Assembly (NCBI GenBank): GCA_025449115.1
Contig: JAHLKC010000024.1
Coordinates: 186,001 to 250,000 of the forward strand
From: Chytridium lagenaria
Taxonomy: Eukaryota > Chytridiomycota > Chytridiomycetes > Chytridiales > Chytridiaceae
Reading direction: 5' to 3'
Length of the DNA stretch: 64,000 nucleotides
Shown: positions 49,701 through 59,172 of the stretch, piece after piece
Layout: each line of letters begins with the position of its first letter
How positions within the stretch are numbered: the stretch's first letter is position 1
Program-made: the position numbers and the translations under genes
The notes under the pieces: model-generated
Seen by the model: the letters and a program-made list of their open reading frames with translations, nothing else
Told to the model about the DNA's origin: nothing
Databases searched by the model: none

Positions 49701-50625
49701 TTGCATCTCTGCGCCTCCCCAGCTGGAGCGAGCAGTTGGACCGTACTGGCGGTCCTCTTCGCCCAAATCCGACGATTCCGACTGAATTTATCAACCTCGC
49801 TGCTAGCTTGGTGGACGACTTCAATACTGCAAGAGAGTGTAACGACTTTACCCAGGGTCCCGCCGACCAGATGATAGAGCCTGTATTGGAAGATGAGGTT
49901 GCTGATAAGCGAGTTGGTAATGGTGGAGGTGCTGTTGAGCTTCCTGCTTGCAGTTTCAAGAACCATAATCGCCATCTACTGTCGTCGACCACGTTCGCAG
50001 CGATCCTATCGTTGAAGCTGTACGAAATTACGTATCAGTCCGTCCTTTGGAAGTTGGTGTTGAGCTTTCAGCTAATGTTGGTGACTCCCAAGCTTCAGCG
50101 ACGCCTATTTCTGTCAGTATCAAAAGCAAGGGTCCGTTGCCAGACACCTTTGCAAGCAGTAACACTAGACAAAATTCAGTCTCGCCATCTGCGGATTCGG
50201 GCATTGAGAGTATGGCCGTATCAACCTCTGTTTCTCCAACACCCGTTGATAATGGGGGTGGTACTTCTTCAAAGGGTTCCACTGCAATTATCTGTGAAGT
50301 GGCGGTCGCCCCTCTTGATGGTATCATCAAGAAGGTTGCACCCTCGGAGATCGTTCCTCTCGATCAGCCAAATCTCCCAGCATTGCTGGTCCCTTCTGAA
50401 ATGCCCATTGTCACTGTCTTTCCGGCGCGACCGTTGAAGGCTATCCGTCGTCAGCCAGCTATTCCACCCGCGCGGGTCCGTCCATTCTTCCCCTTACGAG
50501 ATATTCCTTATGTCTCTCCTGTTAGGGCGAAGAAGAGGAAGTGCGAGGATGATTTTGACCTGCTTGTACTGGATGAGATGTCGCCGAAGCGGCAACGCAC
50601 GGAACTGGAGTTGGTTATGGGGTGA
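43715..50625 (+). CDS. Large acidic nuclear protein with duplicated FHA domain
   Basis: Multi-exon gene not recognised as a named protein. N-terminal exons (43715-45720) are Ser/Thr/Lys-rich (PIKKASKRTVFSQNR, SSSRKATLKPFALKPTLKTG). Next is EKNFVDQARLQDALTNVIETL with a helical stretch, then about 1.1 kb of Glu/Asp/Val repeats (46050-47170). Two FHA domains follow, FHA1 at 47638-48060 and FHA2 at 49009-49440. Each has LRPLNGGFEKKMLDL, IKIGRKVAGG, SKVLSQKHAKIWCEGN, an intron, then LIKDLDSSNGTVVNDYPLV, so the GR, SxxH and NG phosphopeptide-binding residues are present. The sequence type resembles the SLMAP/Far10 FHA. The C-terminus carries basic nuclear-signal-like RAKKRKCEDD and SPKRQRTE and stops at 50625. 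Frame slips are frequent (near 43990, 44430, 44740, 46455, 46760, 47950, 49110, 49795). Gene boundaries could differ; the N-terminal block may be a separate gene. Confidence 0.6.
46597..47160 (+). repeat. Acidic coding repeats (VEEGGA units)
   Basis: Within the acidic tract the coding segment for (D/V)VEEGGA recurs at about 46597, 46848 and 47133, spaced 251 and 285 bases, each followed by a short polar stretch. GCTGTGGGAGAGGAAG recurs at about 46704 and 46941. This is an imperfect tandem repeat of an approximately 250-base unit. Confidence 0.65.
47338..49812 (+). repeat. Tandem segmental duplication of an acidic-FHA-tail module
   Basis: Unit A (about 47338-48437) and unit B (about 48444-49812) each contain an acidic segment (LNDEDMASRAS, SSIDLNVYAADPEAEAF), an intron, an FHA domain with an internal intron, and a Gly/Ser-rich tail. 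The FHA parts are offset by 1371 bases and nearly identical in exons, while the introns have diverged more. Unit B has an extra internal duplication: the acidic segment is repeated partially at about 48742-48840, with a CGACxxNAGAAATGCAC stretch in both sub-copies that is deleted from unit A. Confidence 0.88.
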
Positions 50626-50774
50626 AACGACGGGAGCGCGATGAAGATGATGAAGAGTGGGGAGGGGATAGGAAGCGGCATTGTGGGGAGTGATGAGTTT
50701 TTGTTCTTGGAGGTTTTTTTGTTTTTTTTTTTTTTTTTTTTTATATTATGTTTGGGTTTTTTTTCTTTTTTGTT

Positions 50775-51008
50775 TTAATTTATTACTTTCCATTGTTTTC
50801 CTAAGGATTTTGGAGATGGAAGAGAACATTGCTCTGTGAATGTTTGTTGTTGTTTTTAGTGTTTTTGTTATTTCTATTTATTGTTTCCATTTTTTTCCGT
50901 GGTTCTGAATGGGAGATGGAAATGCTATGTTGTTTTTTGTTTGTTTTTGTTTTTATATTTATTCTTTCCATTGTTTTTCCCTTGGTACTGATGGGAGATG
51001 GAAAAAGG
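50775..51008. repeat. Three imperfect copies of a T-rich unit
   Basis: A module reading attta-ttNctttccattgtttt followed about 15-20 bases later by ggagatggaa occurs three times (about 50779-50822, 50875-50922, 50957-51005), separated by T-rich sequence. Periods are about 96 and 83 bases. Directly visible, diverged. Confidence 0.65.
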
Positions 51009-52810
51009 CACCGCGATGCGAGTGCGTGTTGTATATATATATGTATATTTATGATGTTGTTATTGCTGTTTGATTGTTTTACTTTTTACAGTGTTGGCCT
51101 TTACATGGTCAATATAAACGATAGACGGTGTGAAAAATGAGAAAGACAAAAACAACGTTTGCTTTAGCCTTTTGTCTATTCTTGGTTGTCCTTTGGTATG
51201 TACATTTTTAAGTTGAGTATGAAAAAGTCTTGTTTTCTCTTTTTGTTTTCCCGGTTCTCCAAAACTATGCATCGAGGTAGACGATTCACATTGTGTTCCA
51301 GTAGCTGCTTTTGCTACCGTGTTTTATTGGGGTTTTGAAAGGCCTATTTCTCCTGTTTCGGCTCATCTCACGAATAAACTCTTACCCCTTATCCGTTAAA
51401 CAGAGGGACATACTTTAGCGCCGTTTTTATAAACCACAGCTCTCATGGTTTAGACGGAAGGTTGGGAGAGGGGGCGTATACGCGTATGTATATCATGTTG
51501 AAGGATAATGTCACTTTAACGCTTCCACGCGATGTGTCGTTGTTATCGCGACGCGTCAGCGCGTTTTTATATTCGTGTTTCATCGCCTTTTCTATTTCCC
51601 TTGTTATTCCACGTTCTTTGTCGTGGGATAGTTCCGCGGAATACGCTTGAATGGGCTGACTAACCTTCTGTTTGTCTGTTTTACAGTAGGTTGCTTTCCT
51701 TAGTTCACATGTTTTGGGGGCATGGTTATTAGTTTGGGAGGTTTGATTACATGTTTTTTAGTAGTTGGTTTATGGGGATTTATGGATGGGTGGCGTTTTC
51801 GTATGACAGGACGTTTTTTTGTTGTTGTAAAAGTTACTCGATGTTACCAAATAAAAGGAAGACCAAGAGAAAGAAAAGAAACTAACTCAAAAGCAATTAT
51901 TTGGGTGAGGTCTCTTACAGCTCCTGGGAGCATGTTGCCCGTCGTGAATTCATTCTCTTCATGCTTTTGTGTAAAAAAGGGGAGTTCAACATATCACCTT
52001 CAGAGGTTTATCTTGATTTTGGGTATCCCGTTCCTCTCAAGTCCAATTCATGGCAAGATTCGTGTTTAGAAGATTACCCTTTCCAGACACGCCCTTTGAC
52101 ATTTTTTCGTTTTACTTTTTTGCGCGTAACGAAATGATGAAGTGGTTTTCCACCCCTTAAAAACCATCCCATCCTTATTGGACTATCATATCAAATTTGA
52201 AATACTTTTTTTTTCGTAGCTTTGGAGAATGGACGATACATTGGGCGCGGTTTCATGTTCTCTTTTGCGTTGCCCGTGTTCCTTGTTTGTCTCTTGAAAT
52301 CAGCTTTAGTTTTGATTTATGACGTTTCATTATGCAAATGACTTTATAGGTATCCATCATCGTTATATAATAGGAGTGGTTTGCGTTGGGTCGTGTGCGC
52401 GGCCTTATCATTGAGCGTCCCCTACGTACTGGCCGCCTTACCGGTTCATGCGCTTGAGGGCGGGGATTTCTCGATTATCGACGTCTTTATGTTTTGCTTC
52501 GATTTACCACGTCCTTTTCTTTATTGGTTAAAGTGATTCAGAGCCGTTTCGGTGAGGTTTCAGTGGAAATTGAAGTACGCGGAGGGCATGGACAGCTCCG
52601 AAAGTTTCATCGATCCACCCATAACAAGAGAATGATTTGCCGCCGTGAACTGGTGGATGATTTGATCAAATTGTACCATTGCAACAAGCAAAGATGCTTT
52701 ATAGACTTAACACTGTTTTTGCAGACATAACACTTTTGCATACCACGTCTGATCGAGATTCCTTTAGTGGGCTGAACGTTAATAGAGATAGGGTACTGGG
52801 AACGATTTTC

Positions 52811-53068
52811 TCTGTTCTTGTGGCGGGGGTGTTGTTGGACTGATTCAAGGAATTCCGGGTGGTTTAATGGACTTTTGAGATTTGTAAACGGGCAATCGGC
52901 ATCTTTGTGATTTTTTTTCTCTCCAATTACCACACCACGGCTCTTTGGTCACTACGGTCACTATCCCTCGGTCAAAGTATTTCAGAGCCGTTTCGTCGAG
53001 GCGCTCTGTTCTTGTGGGGGTGCCGATGGAATTCCGGGTTCGAGATTCCAGGTGGCTTAATGGACTAT
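52811..53068. repeat. Diverged direct repeat pair
   Basis: Both 52811-52873 and 53004-53068 contain tctgttcttgtgg, a short G-rich stretch, ggaattccgggt and ggt(t/g)g(c)ttaatggact. The shared tcagagccgtttcg at 52538 and 52983 extends the relation. This is an intergenic duplication with internal indels and no obvious function. Confidence 0.6.
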
Positions 53069-54003
53069 GGGGATAGATGATGCCTTGTTTTCAAGAATTT
53101 CTAAAAAGTTATGTTTTTCCGTTCATAACTTGATTCAATCTGCTCTTTTCACCCATCCTCCAGAAAAAACGACACAGAAAACAAAGATACATATACATAT
53201 CCATTCTTTAATACTTGCCAACTCTTTTGCACGTATGAAAACCCAATGCACATATTTAAAACAAAGGAAAAGCACAAGATCAACGGTAAAGAAAAGGGTT
53301 GCTTTTTTAAAAAAAAAAAAGCCGACAAGAAACTAGGCGTACAACAGAGAGGAGTAGAAGATTTGAACAGAAAGGGAGGTTTTAAACAAAGTACAGATGT
53401 AAAAGGAAAACAAAATTAGGTGGAGGACGTCTTTGACATAATATACAACAACGTACAGATATTAATATACAACAACGTAAAGGGAGGGAAAGGAAAAGAA
53501 TGTTGAAGAATTTGGATGGGATAAGGATAGGTTGTGCTTTTGTTTTTTTAAAGGCGCGCACAAATCAATGTTTGTGGCGCCTTCAAAAAAAAAGGCCTCA
53601 AAGGTGAAAAACAAGAAAGTTGATACCCTCGAGCAAGCAAGCAAGCACTCAAGCAGTAATAGGGATGTGTGGATGTGGATGTGGATGTGGGTGGGTTGAG
53701 TAAATGGGAATTGTCAAGGTTTGGGGCTGGGCGAGTGAGAGAGAGTTTGTCTTCTATTTTTCCTTGCCCCAAAAGGGATGAGAAGGGAATGGACGGACTT
53801 GTCAGCATGCAAATTTGTGTGGACTTGAACTTTTTCCTTGAATTCCTCGGATGGACTAATTGGATGATGGGATTTGGGAGAGAGTAGGTAGTGTGGGAAA
53901 GAGGTTTGATCGATGGATAGATGATGGATGATGAATGTGGTTGATGAGTGATGACGAATGCGTGACCATTCCAGTTCTCACACGCACGCACAACTAAGGT
54001 CAA

Positions 54004-54793
54004 TCAATCTTCCTCAGTGATGGTCTCCAGAGACATGCGGGGGCGGTAAGAGCATGGTGAGCCAGGTGGAGCCAGCATTGTCGTGTCAGAGGCGTCCATG
54101 TCAAAAGAGCAAGGTGAGGGAGGAGTTGAAAAGTCCAGCGAAGAAGAGAATGAGGATGAAAGGAGCATATCGTCCAGAATGAGTTCTTCGTCTTCCGTGA
54201 TGGAGCAGAGGGAGCTGTGAGCCGACATTGGTGGGGAACTTGGCATGACGTTTGGGAAAAAGGGGGGCATGCGGATAGGGGATGTGGAGCTTGACCTTGA
54301 ACGTGAGGTGTGGGTGGGCAGGTAGAGGTCAGAGATGGGGATTGGGGATGAAGAGGATGAAGGGGGTGGAGAGAGAGGTGGTCGATTTTGGGCTTGATGC
54401 TGGCGAAGACGGGATGGGGAAGGAGAAGAGGAGGTGCGAATTCTTAGAGATGAGCGATGGTTCTTTTGAGACGAGGGTGTTGTTGTGGATGATGAAAGGG
54501 GATGTGGGTACTGAGGAAAACGGAGAGAGTGAACGATGGCGACGTGGTTGGGAGTCCTTGTCATTGTCGTTGACGTTGACGTCTGCATGCTTTGAGGTGT
54601 AGTTTGAAGGGGTGAGGGAGGAGGCCATGCGAGAGATGCGAGAGCGCAGGTCGTCCAAGTTTAGCCTTTTCGAGCTCTTGCAGTTCTTGACAGTGCTGGT
54701 AGCAGCAGCAGTGATGGTGGATGAGTTGAAGAAGAGGTCTTCATCCTCTCGTTCCTCGTAAAGCGGGCAAGCATGGTCATGATGAGCAAACAA
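54004..54793 (-). CDS. Serine-rich protein of unknown function
   Basis: Not recognised. ATG 54793 begins MFAHHDHACPLYEEREDEDLF, followed by SSKRLNLDDLRSRISRMASS, which is helix-forming and basic, then a very Ser/Thr/Pro-rich middle. A one-base slip somewhere near 54500 moves to the frame ending SAHSSLCSITEDEELILDDML, LDFSTPPSPCSFDMDASD and SYRPRMSLETITEED, with the stop at 54004. Alternating acidic and Ser-Pro sites suggest a disordered phosphoprotein. Coding status is supported by C-ending codons and a stop-free 585-base C-terminal frame. About 260 residues, no introns seen. Confidence 0.5.
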
Positions 54794-54826
54794 GTAAGCA
54801 GTTGATTGTGTTGTAGAGAGAGGGAT

Positions 54827-54852
54827 GGTAGGTAGGTAGGTAGGTAGGTAGG
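54827..54852. repeat. (GGTA)n microsatellite
   Basis: About six perfect GGTA units, 34-60 bases upstream of the minus-strand ATG at 54793, hence in its 5' leader or core promoter. Confidence 0.9.
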
Positions 54853-55286
54853 GAAGGTAGGCAAGTAGGATGAAGAAAGTTTCTCTTATTAATGAATATA
54901 GACTATATAGGGACTAAGGGAAATAAAAAAAAATTAAAATAAAATAAATAAATATAATATTTAATTTTATAAAATAATAATAATAATATGTCAATGTGAA
55001 ATGTTGATGTGACGATTGAATGATGATATGTAGGTAAAATAAAATAAATAATGCTTAATAATAAATAAACAAAAATAAAACAATGAATAATACCATATGA
55101 ATTGTCAGTCATATCTTTTTGTATTACACTCATTTGTTTGTTTGTATTATTAATTATATTACACATGCTATTTAACCAGTTTACCCGCTTATTACTATTA
55201 CCTAGGTACATACATACCCTAAATAGGATATGAAGAAATGAACAAAGTCCCATTATTGCTGATAATGAAATGAGAGAGAGTGTATT

Positions 55287-55303
55287 TATATATATATATA
55301 TAT
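55287..55303. repeat. (TA)n microsatellite
   Basis: Eight TA units in the divergent promoter region. Could act as a TATA element for either neighbour, but it is more than 450 bases from both starts. Confidence 0.85.
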
Positions 55304-55917
55304 CGGTGATGGATGTAGTGGGATGGGAGAGTTGAGATCACATCCATACTTACATCCATCCATCCATGCATGTCCATGTCCATGCATACCTACCTCGTAG
55401 TATACTGTGCTAGCCCATACTACATACCATACTCCATATTCCATCTCCCTTACCCTATAATACATACAGAATAACTAGAATCCATACTCTCTGAAATGGT
55501 CATCACCACTGTTAAATACTAAAATAGTTTAGCTTCTCTGCATCCCTCTCTCTCCTCTCCTCGGTCAATGCACTAAAAGTTGACTCGAAAAGCATCCATC
55601 ACATCCAGCCAAAATAAAATAAATATTTTTGAATAAAATAAAACCAAACGTCGGAACCGTCGCTTGTAAATATAAAATTTTCATCTAAACAAAAAAAAAC
55701 AAGCGCTCCCTCCGGCCTCCATCCATCTAAACATCCCGTCTCCCTTCTGTCTACCTAATTCTTAGTGTTTGGAGCCTAAACGCGCAGACTTGCCAAAGAG
55801 AGTTTACTGTAAACCATCTTGGTTTCCCTCAGTCATCCAAGCAACCAAAAAGTACCTAGTATTTTGAAACGAGTGTGCAAAAACACTTGCAGCAAACAAT
55901 CACACCATCACAAAGAA

Positions 55918-57942
55918 ATGCTGCAGGGTGCCATCCCGCGAAGCGAAAGCATGGGCTCCGCAACCCTCACAAACTCTTCATCCGCTTCATCCCTCAACAA
56001 ATGCAGTCCACACAGCAACAGCAACCCGTCAATCCATCATCCTACCCAGCCCTCCCTTCCTCTCCCAAGTCACACCATCAAGTCCGCTACAATCGATCCC
56101 ATGCCCATCATCAACGCGCCACATCCTCCTCTCCTCCTCTCTCTCCCCATCTCAGCCACAATCTCCCCATCAGCAGCCCCAGCCGCCGAACCACCAACAA
56201 AACAATCTCCCACCAACCACTGGACACTGACCTCCATCTCTCCTCGACTCTCTCCAGAAACCGTCGTAAACCCGTCGACTACAAACCCCACCCCCTCCTC
56301 CTCCTCCAATCCATCATCTACCCCCTCCTCCACCTCCACCTCCTTCTCGCTCCTTTTTTAAACTCGATAAACATCCAAGAAGTTTCACCGAACAACTGGA
56401 CCAACCACCCAACTCTTTACTCTACGCTTCCCCTGAACACGTTCGACGCTTAACCGCCAATGACGCCGAGACCCTGGCCGCAGCCGCAAGACGAGACATG
56501 GACCTTGCGAACAAGACTACCCCCGTCACATGCGTTCATCACTCAGTCTCTAGCAAATGGAAGCTGAAAGCTTTTTCCATGTAAGTTCCCTCATCCCCTC
56601 CCCCCCCCCCCCCCCCCCCCAATAACTATTACCCAAACTCACCCATTTCGTTTTCTCACACCAACCCCCCCATAGGTTCCAAAAACCCAAACACCAACGC
56701 AGCCTCACCACCGCCTCACCACGACTCACTCGCGCAAACCACCACCCGTCGCTGGATGACGAAAATCGCAGACCGTTTCACCTTTCTCAGACAACCAGAA
56801 AAGACGGCCCCGACCCATCCACCTCGACGCGGGTATGCGACGTTACCGACTGGAGGGGTGTTTGTCAGGCCTAGCGTGTTTGCCGCGTCGTTGGGGAAGC
56901 GGGCTGGAGGGGTTGTGGTGGAGCAGAATGAGGTTAGCGGAGTTTTGGAGAATGGAGAGGTTGGGGAAGTGGATGGGAGGGGTGGGAGGGTTGGGAAGGG
57001 GGTGGTGGTGGGGAGGGGAAAGAGAGGGGAACGATTTGGAAAGAGACTGCGGCGAGGTTTGAGAGGAGGCCTGCGGGGCCGAGAGGGTCGACTTCAATAG
57101 AGTTGGTTGGGAGGACGAGTTTTAGTTCAATGGCTAGGAGGTGAGAAAAACCCCCGTTTTCATAGTATTGTTTATTGGAGTTTTAGGTCTTATATTAACT
57201 CTGCACTGTGTTTTTTTTTCTTTCTTTTTGTTTTAAAAGTTCTTTCAGCGTCGATGGACCTCTGTCTTACCCTCACCGCACCACCACCCAGCCTCCCCCA
57301 CCTCTCCCCTCTCTCTCCGTATCACCACGAAGTTCCATCGCCGCATCCTCCCCAACCTCCTCTCTTGCTCTTCTCCGTCGAAGCCTTCCCGTTCCATCGG
57401 GTCCTCGCATCCTCCCAGTTCCACTCAGCAACGCGAGCAACGCAAGCAACGCAAGCCAAAGCCAAATCGCGCAAAGCCCTGACGCGTCCAGTGTTGCAGG
57501 GAGCGTGACGTCGCTTGCGGGGAGTTTAGCGACGAGTCCGAGTTTAGCTTGCGTGGTGGAAGATCTTTCTAGACAGGTTGCAGAGTTGAAGGCTGAGTGT
57601 GAGAGTTTGAAACGACGCGGGGAGGTTGTGAAAGGGGATGAAGGGGTTTTGCAGGATGATGATGATGATGATGATGTGTATGATGATGAAGCGGAGGTGG
57701 AGGACAAGTATGACGCTCTGGCTGTCCCGTCTGTTATTCCTATTGATCCGTCGATGATTGTGACGGCGCCTGTTCCACCGCCACCCCGGAAATCGGGGCC
57801 GCGTGTGGATATGTTGAGAGAACGGTTTAGGGAGGTTGAGAGGGAGATTCGGACGGGGGGCAGTGATATGGGGTCGAGGAGTTCTACGGTGTCGTCTGTG
57901 GAGGTTGGGGGACATTGTGGGGGTGTTGGGGTGGAGTGGTGA
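55918..57942 (+). CDS. Ser/Pro-rich protein with C-terminal coiled coil, unknown
   Basis: Not recognised. ATG 55918 (MLQGAIPRSESMGS) opens a Ser/Pro/His-rich stretch. After a one-base slip in a T6 run near 56352 it continues RSFFKLDKHPRSFTEQLD, SPEHVRRLTANDAETLAAAA and SSKWKLKAFSM up to an intron (56581-56674) holding a C21 run. The next exon includes RWMTKIADRFTFLRQPEK and GGVFVRPSVFAASLGKR, then a Gly/Arg-rich run. After another intron (about 57141-57238), SFSVDGPLSY leads into a Ser-rich part, a heptad-like VVEDLSRQVAELKAECESLK, an Asp run and RVDMLRERFREVEREIR, stopping at 57942. The coiled coil suggests a cytoskeletal or scaffold role, which is speculative. Exon joins near 56674 and 57100 are uncertain. 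Confidence 0.5.
56600..56620. repeat. Homopolymer C run (21)
   Basis: Twenty-one consecutive C bases within an intron of the coiled-coil gene. Long C runs are prone to sequencing and assembly error, so the exact length is doubtful. Confidence 0.9.
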
Positions 57943-58593
57943 GTGGGGGGACGTTGGTGGGACTTGGGTTGCAGGAGATTGGGAGGGCGGATGCTGTTGG
58001 ACGGGGGAGGGGGGGGGGGATGTGGGGAGGAAGAGGTGGGGTTTGAGGGTGGGAGATGAGGTGGGCTTTTTTGAGGGGATTGACGGTTAGGGGGGTTTTT
58101 CCCGTGAGCGTGGTGGTCTAGATGGCGGTGGCGGCAAGTATACATGGTTTGATTTGTTTTTTTTTTCTCGACTTTTTTTGTTTTGTTTGAACCGTGAATT
58201 TTTTGGTTTTGTTTGTTTTTTTTTGTTTTTTGGCTGGGGAAGGGTATATTTAATTTGGTTATATATTTATGAGGTGGTTTGTTTGTTTTTTCTTTGTTTT
58301 TGCTGTTTTTTTCCAATAAGATGATTGATTTTGGCGGTTATTAGAGTTGATGGAGGCATGTATTCTTCATGTAGAGGGTGATAGGGAGTTTTTTGGGACG
58401 TTGGCGTGATTGTTTTGGTTGTTCTTTTTGTTGTTTTGTTTCCGTGCTGACCGTTTAGATTTAATGTATAACGCAAAAAGTGTATGCGTTTTAACGAAAA
58501 TAATTACATTATGGGAATATATGGGAATGTATCGCGTTTGTTCTAATGTTATTGATACAGCTTTCCTCCAGCTGCATCCGCTTGACCGCTAAA

Positions 58594-58871
58594 AGTGGTC
58601 GGGGGCAGCACCGTACGTGTGGGGAAAACTGTTCGAATGTCTTTTGAATCTTGACCACCCTGCTGCTCAAAAGGAGGCGGTAGAGGCAACGAGGTCTTGG
58701 AAAAAGGCTGGGTTGAGAATGTCTGCCATGAATGAGGTAAATGGGTATCGCGCTTTGGTGGATGAGTTAAGTTGCGCTTGTGAGGGATTTGAGAATAGAG
58801 TTGGTGAAGATGACGATTTTGATAAGGATGAAATGACTCAAGATTATGCTGAGTTGTTTGCAGCATTTTGA
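58594..58871 (+). CDS. Possible small gene or 3' exon, unknown
   Basis: An open frame of about 90 residues after an AG at 58594-58595: LNLDHPAAQKEAVEATRSWK, SAMNEVNGYRALVDELSCAC and an acidic end DKDEMTQDYAELFAAF. The sequence is soluble and helical with balanced composition, unlike the T-rich shadows around it, so it could be the last exon of a gene whose upstream exons I cannot find. No ATG opens it. Confidence 0.25.
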
Positions 58872-59172
58872 TGGGCGTGTGCGGAAAGAGCGTAATTTCT
58901 GGGAAGCGAATATGGCCATTCTTTGGGTTTTTACTTTGTATGTTTATTCTCCTCGTCGCCAACCTTTTCACTTGTACCGTGTATCCACTCTCTCTATGCT
59001 TCGTTGAATTTTATAAAGCTGAGGATGTCTGTTTTTTCTTTTGGTCTAGGTATCGCCATAGGTCTTCGGTTTTACCTGTTCACATTTAGAGTGAAGACAA
59101 CAGCAGCGGAAGCTGATTGGACAACAGTAAAGTCTCAAGTGACTTTTCAAAAAACCTGCAATCATAGACGAC

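Larger units (their letters stand above)
50626..54003. other. Gene-poor, repeat-bearing intergenic region
   Basis: About 3.4 kb without a supported gene. It starts with a T-rich 3' flank (T run at 50721-50742). Hydrophobic open frames such as 50829-51140 are translations of T-rich sequence. From 53180 to 53640 the + strand is A-rich, which would be the T-rich 3' flank of the minus-strand gene ending at 54004. Two local repeat families are listed separately. Confidence 0.55.
54794..55917. other. Divergent AT-rich intergenic region with microsatellites
   Basis: Promoter region of both neighbours. Very AT-rich from 54900 to 55130, where the + strand is A-rich. It contains a GGTA and a TA microsatellite and several catccatc runs near 55345-55380. 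No coding sequence seen. Confidence 0.5.

Noticed and set aside
50829..51140. Hydrophobic protein rich in Phe and Leu
   Set aside because: It results from translating a T-rich 3' flank containing a non-coding threefold repeat.
53030..53060. tRNA-like T-arm (gggttcgagattcc)
   Set aside because: The flanking bases do not form the 5-bp T stem and no matching D, anticodon or acceptor arms are present.
58549..58971. Minus-strand 140-residue open frame
   Set aside because: Pro/His/Thr-rich without a family match; it overlaps the better-supported + strand frame at 58594-58871 and the GUP1 leader.
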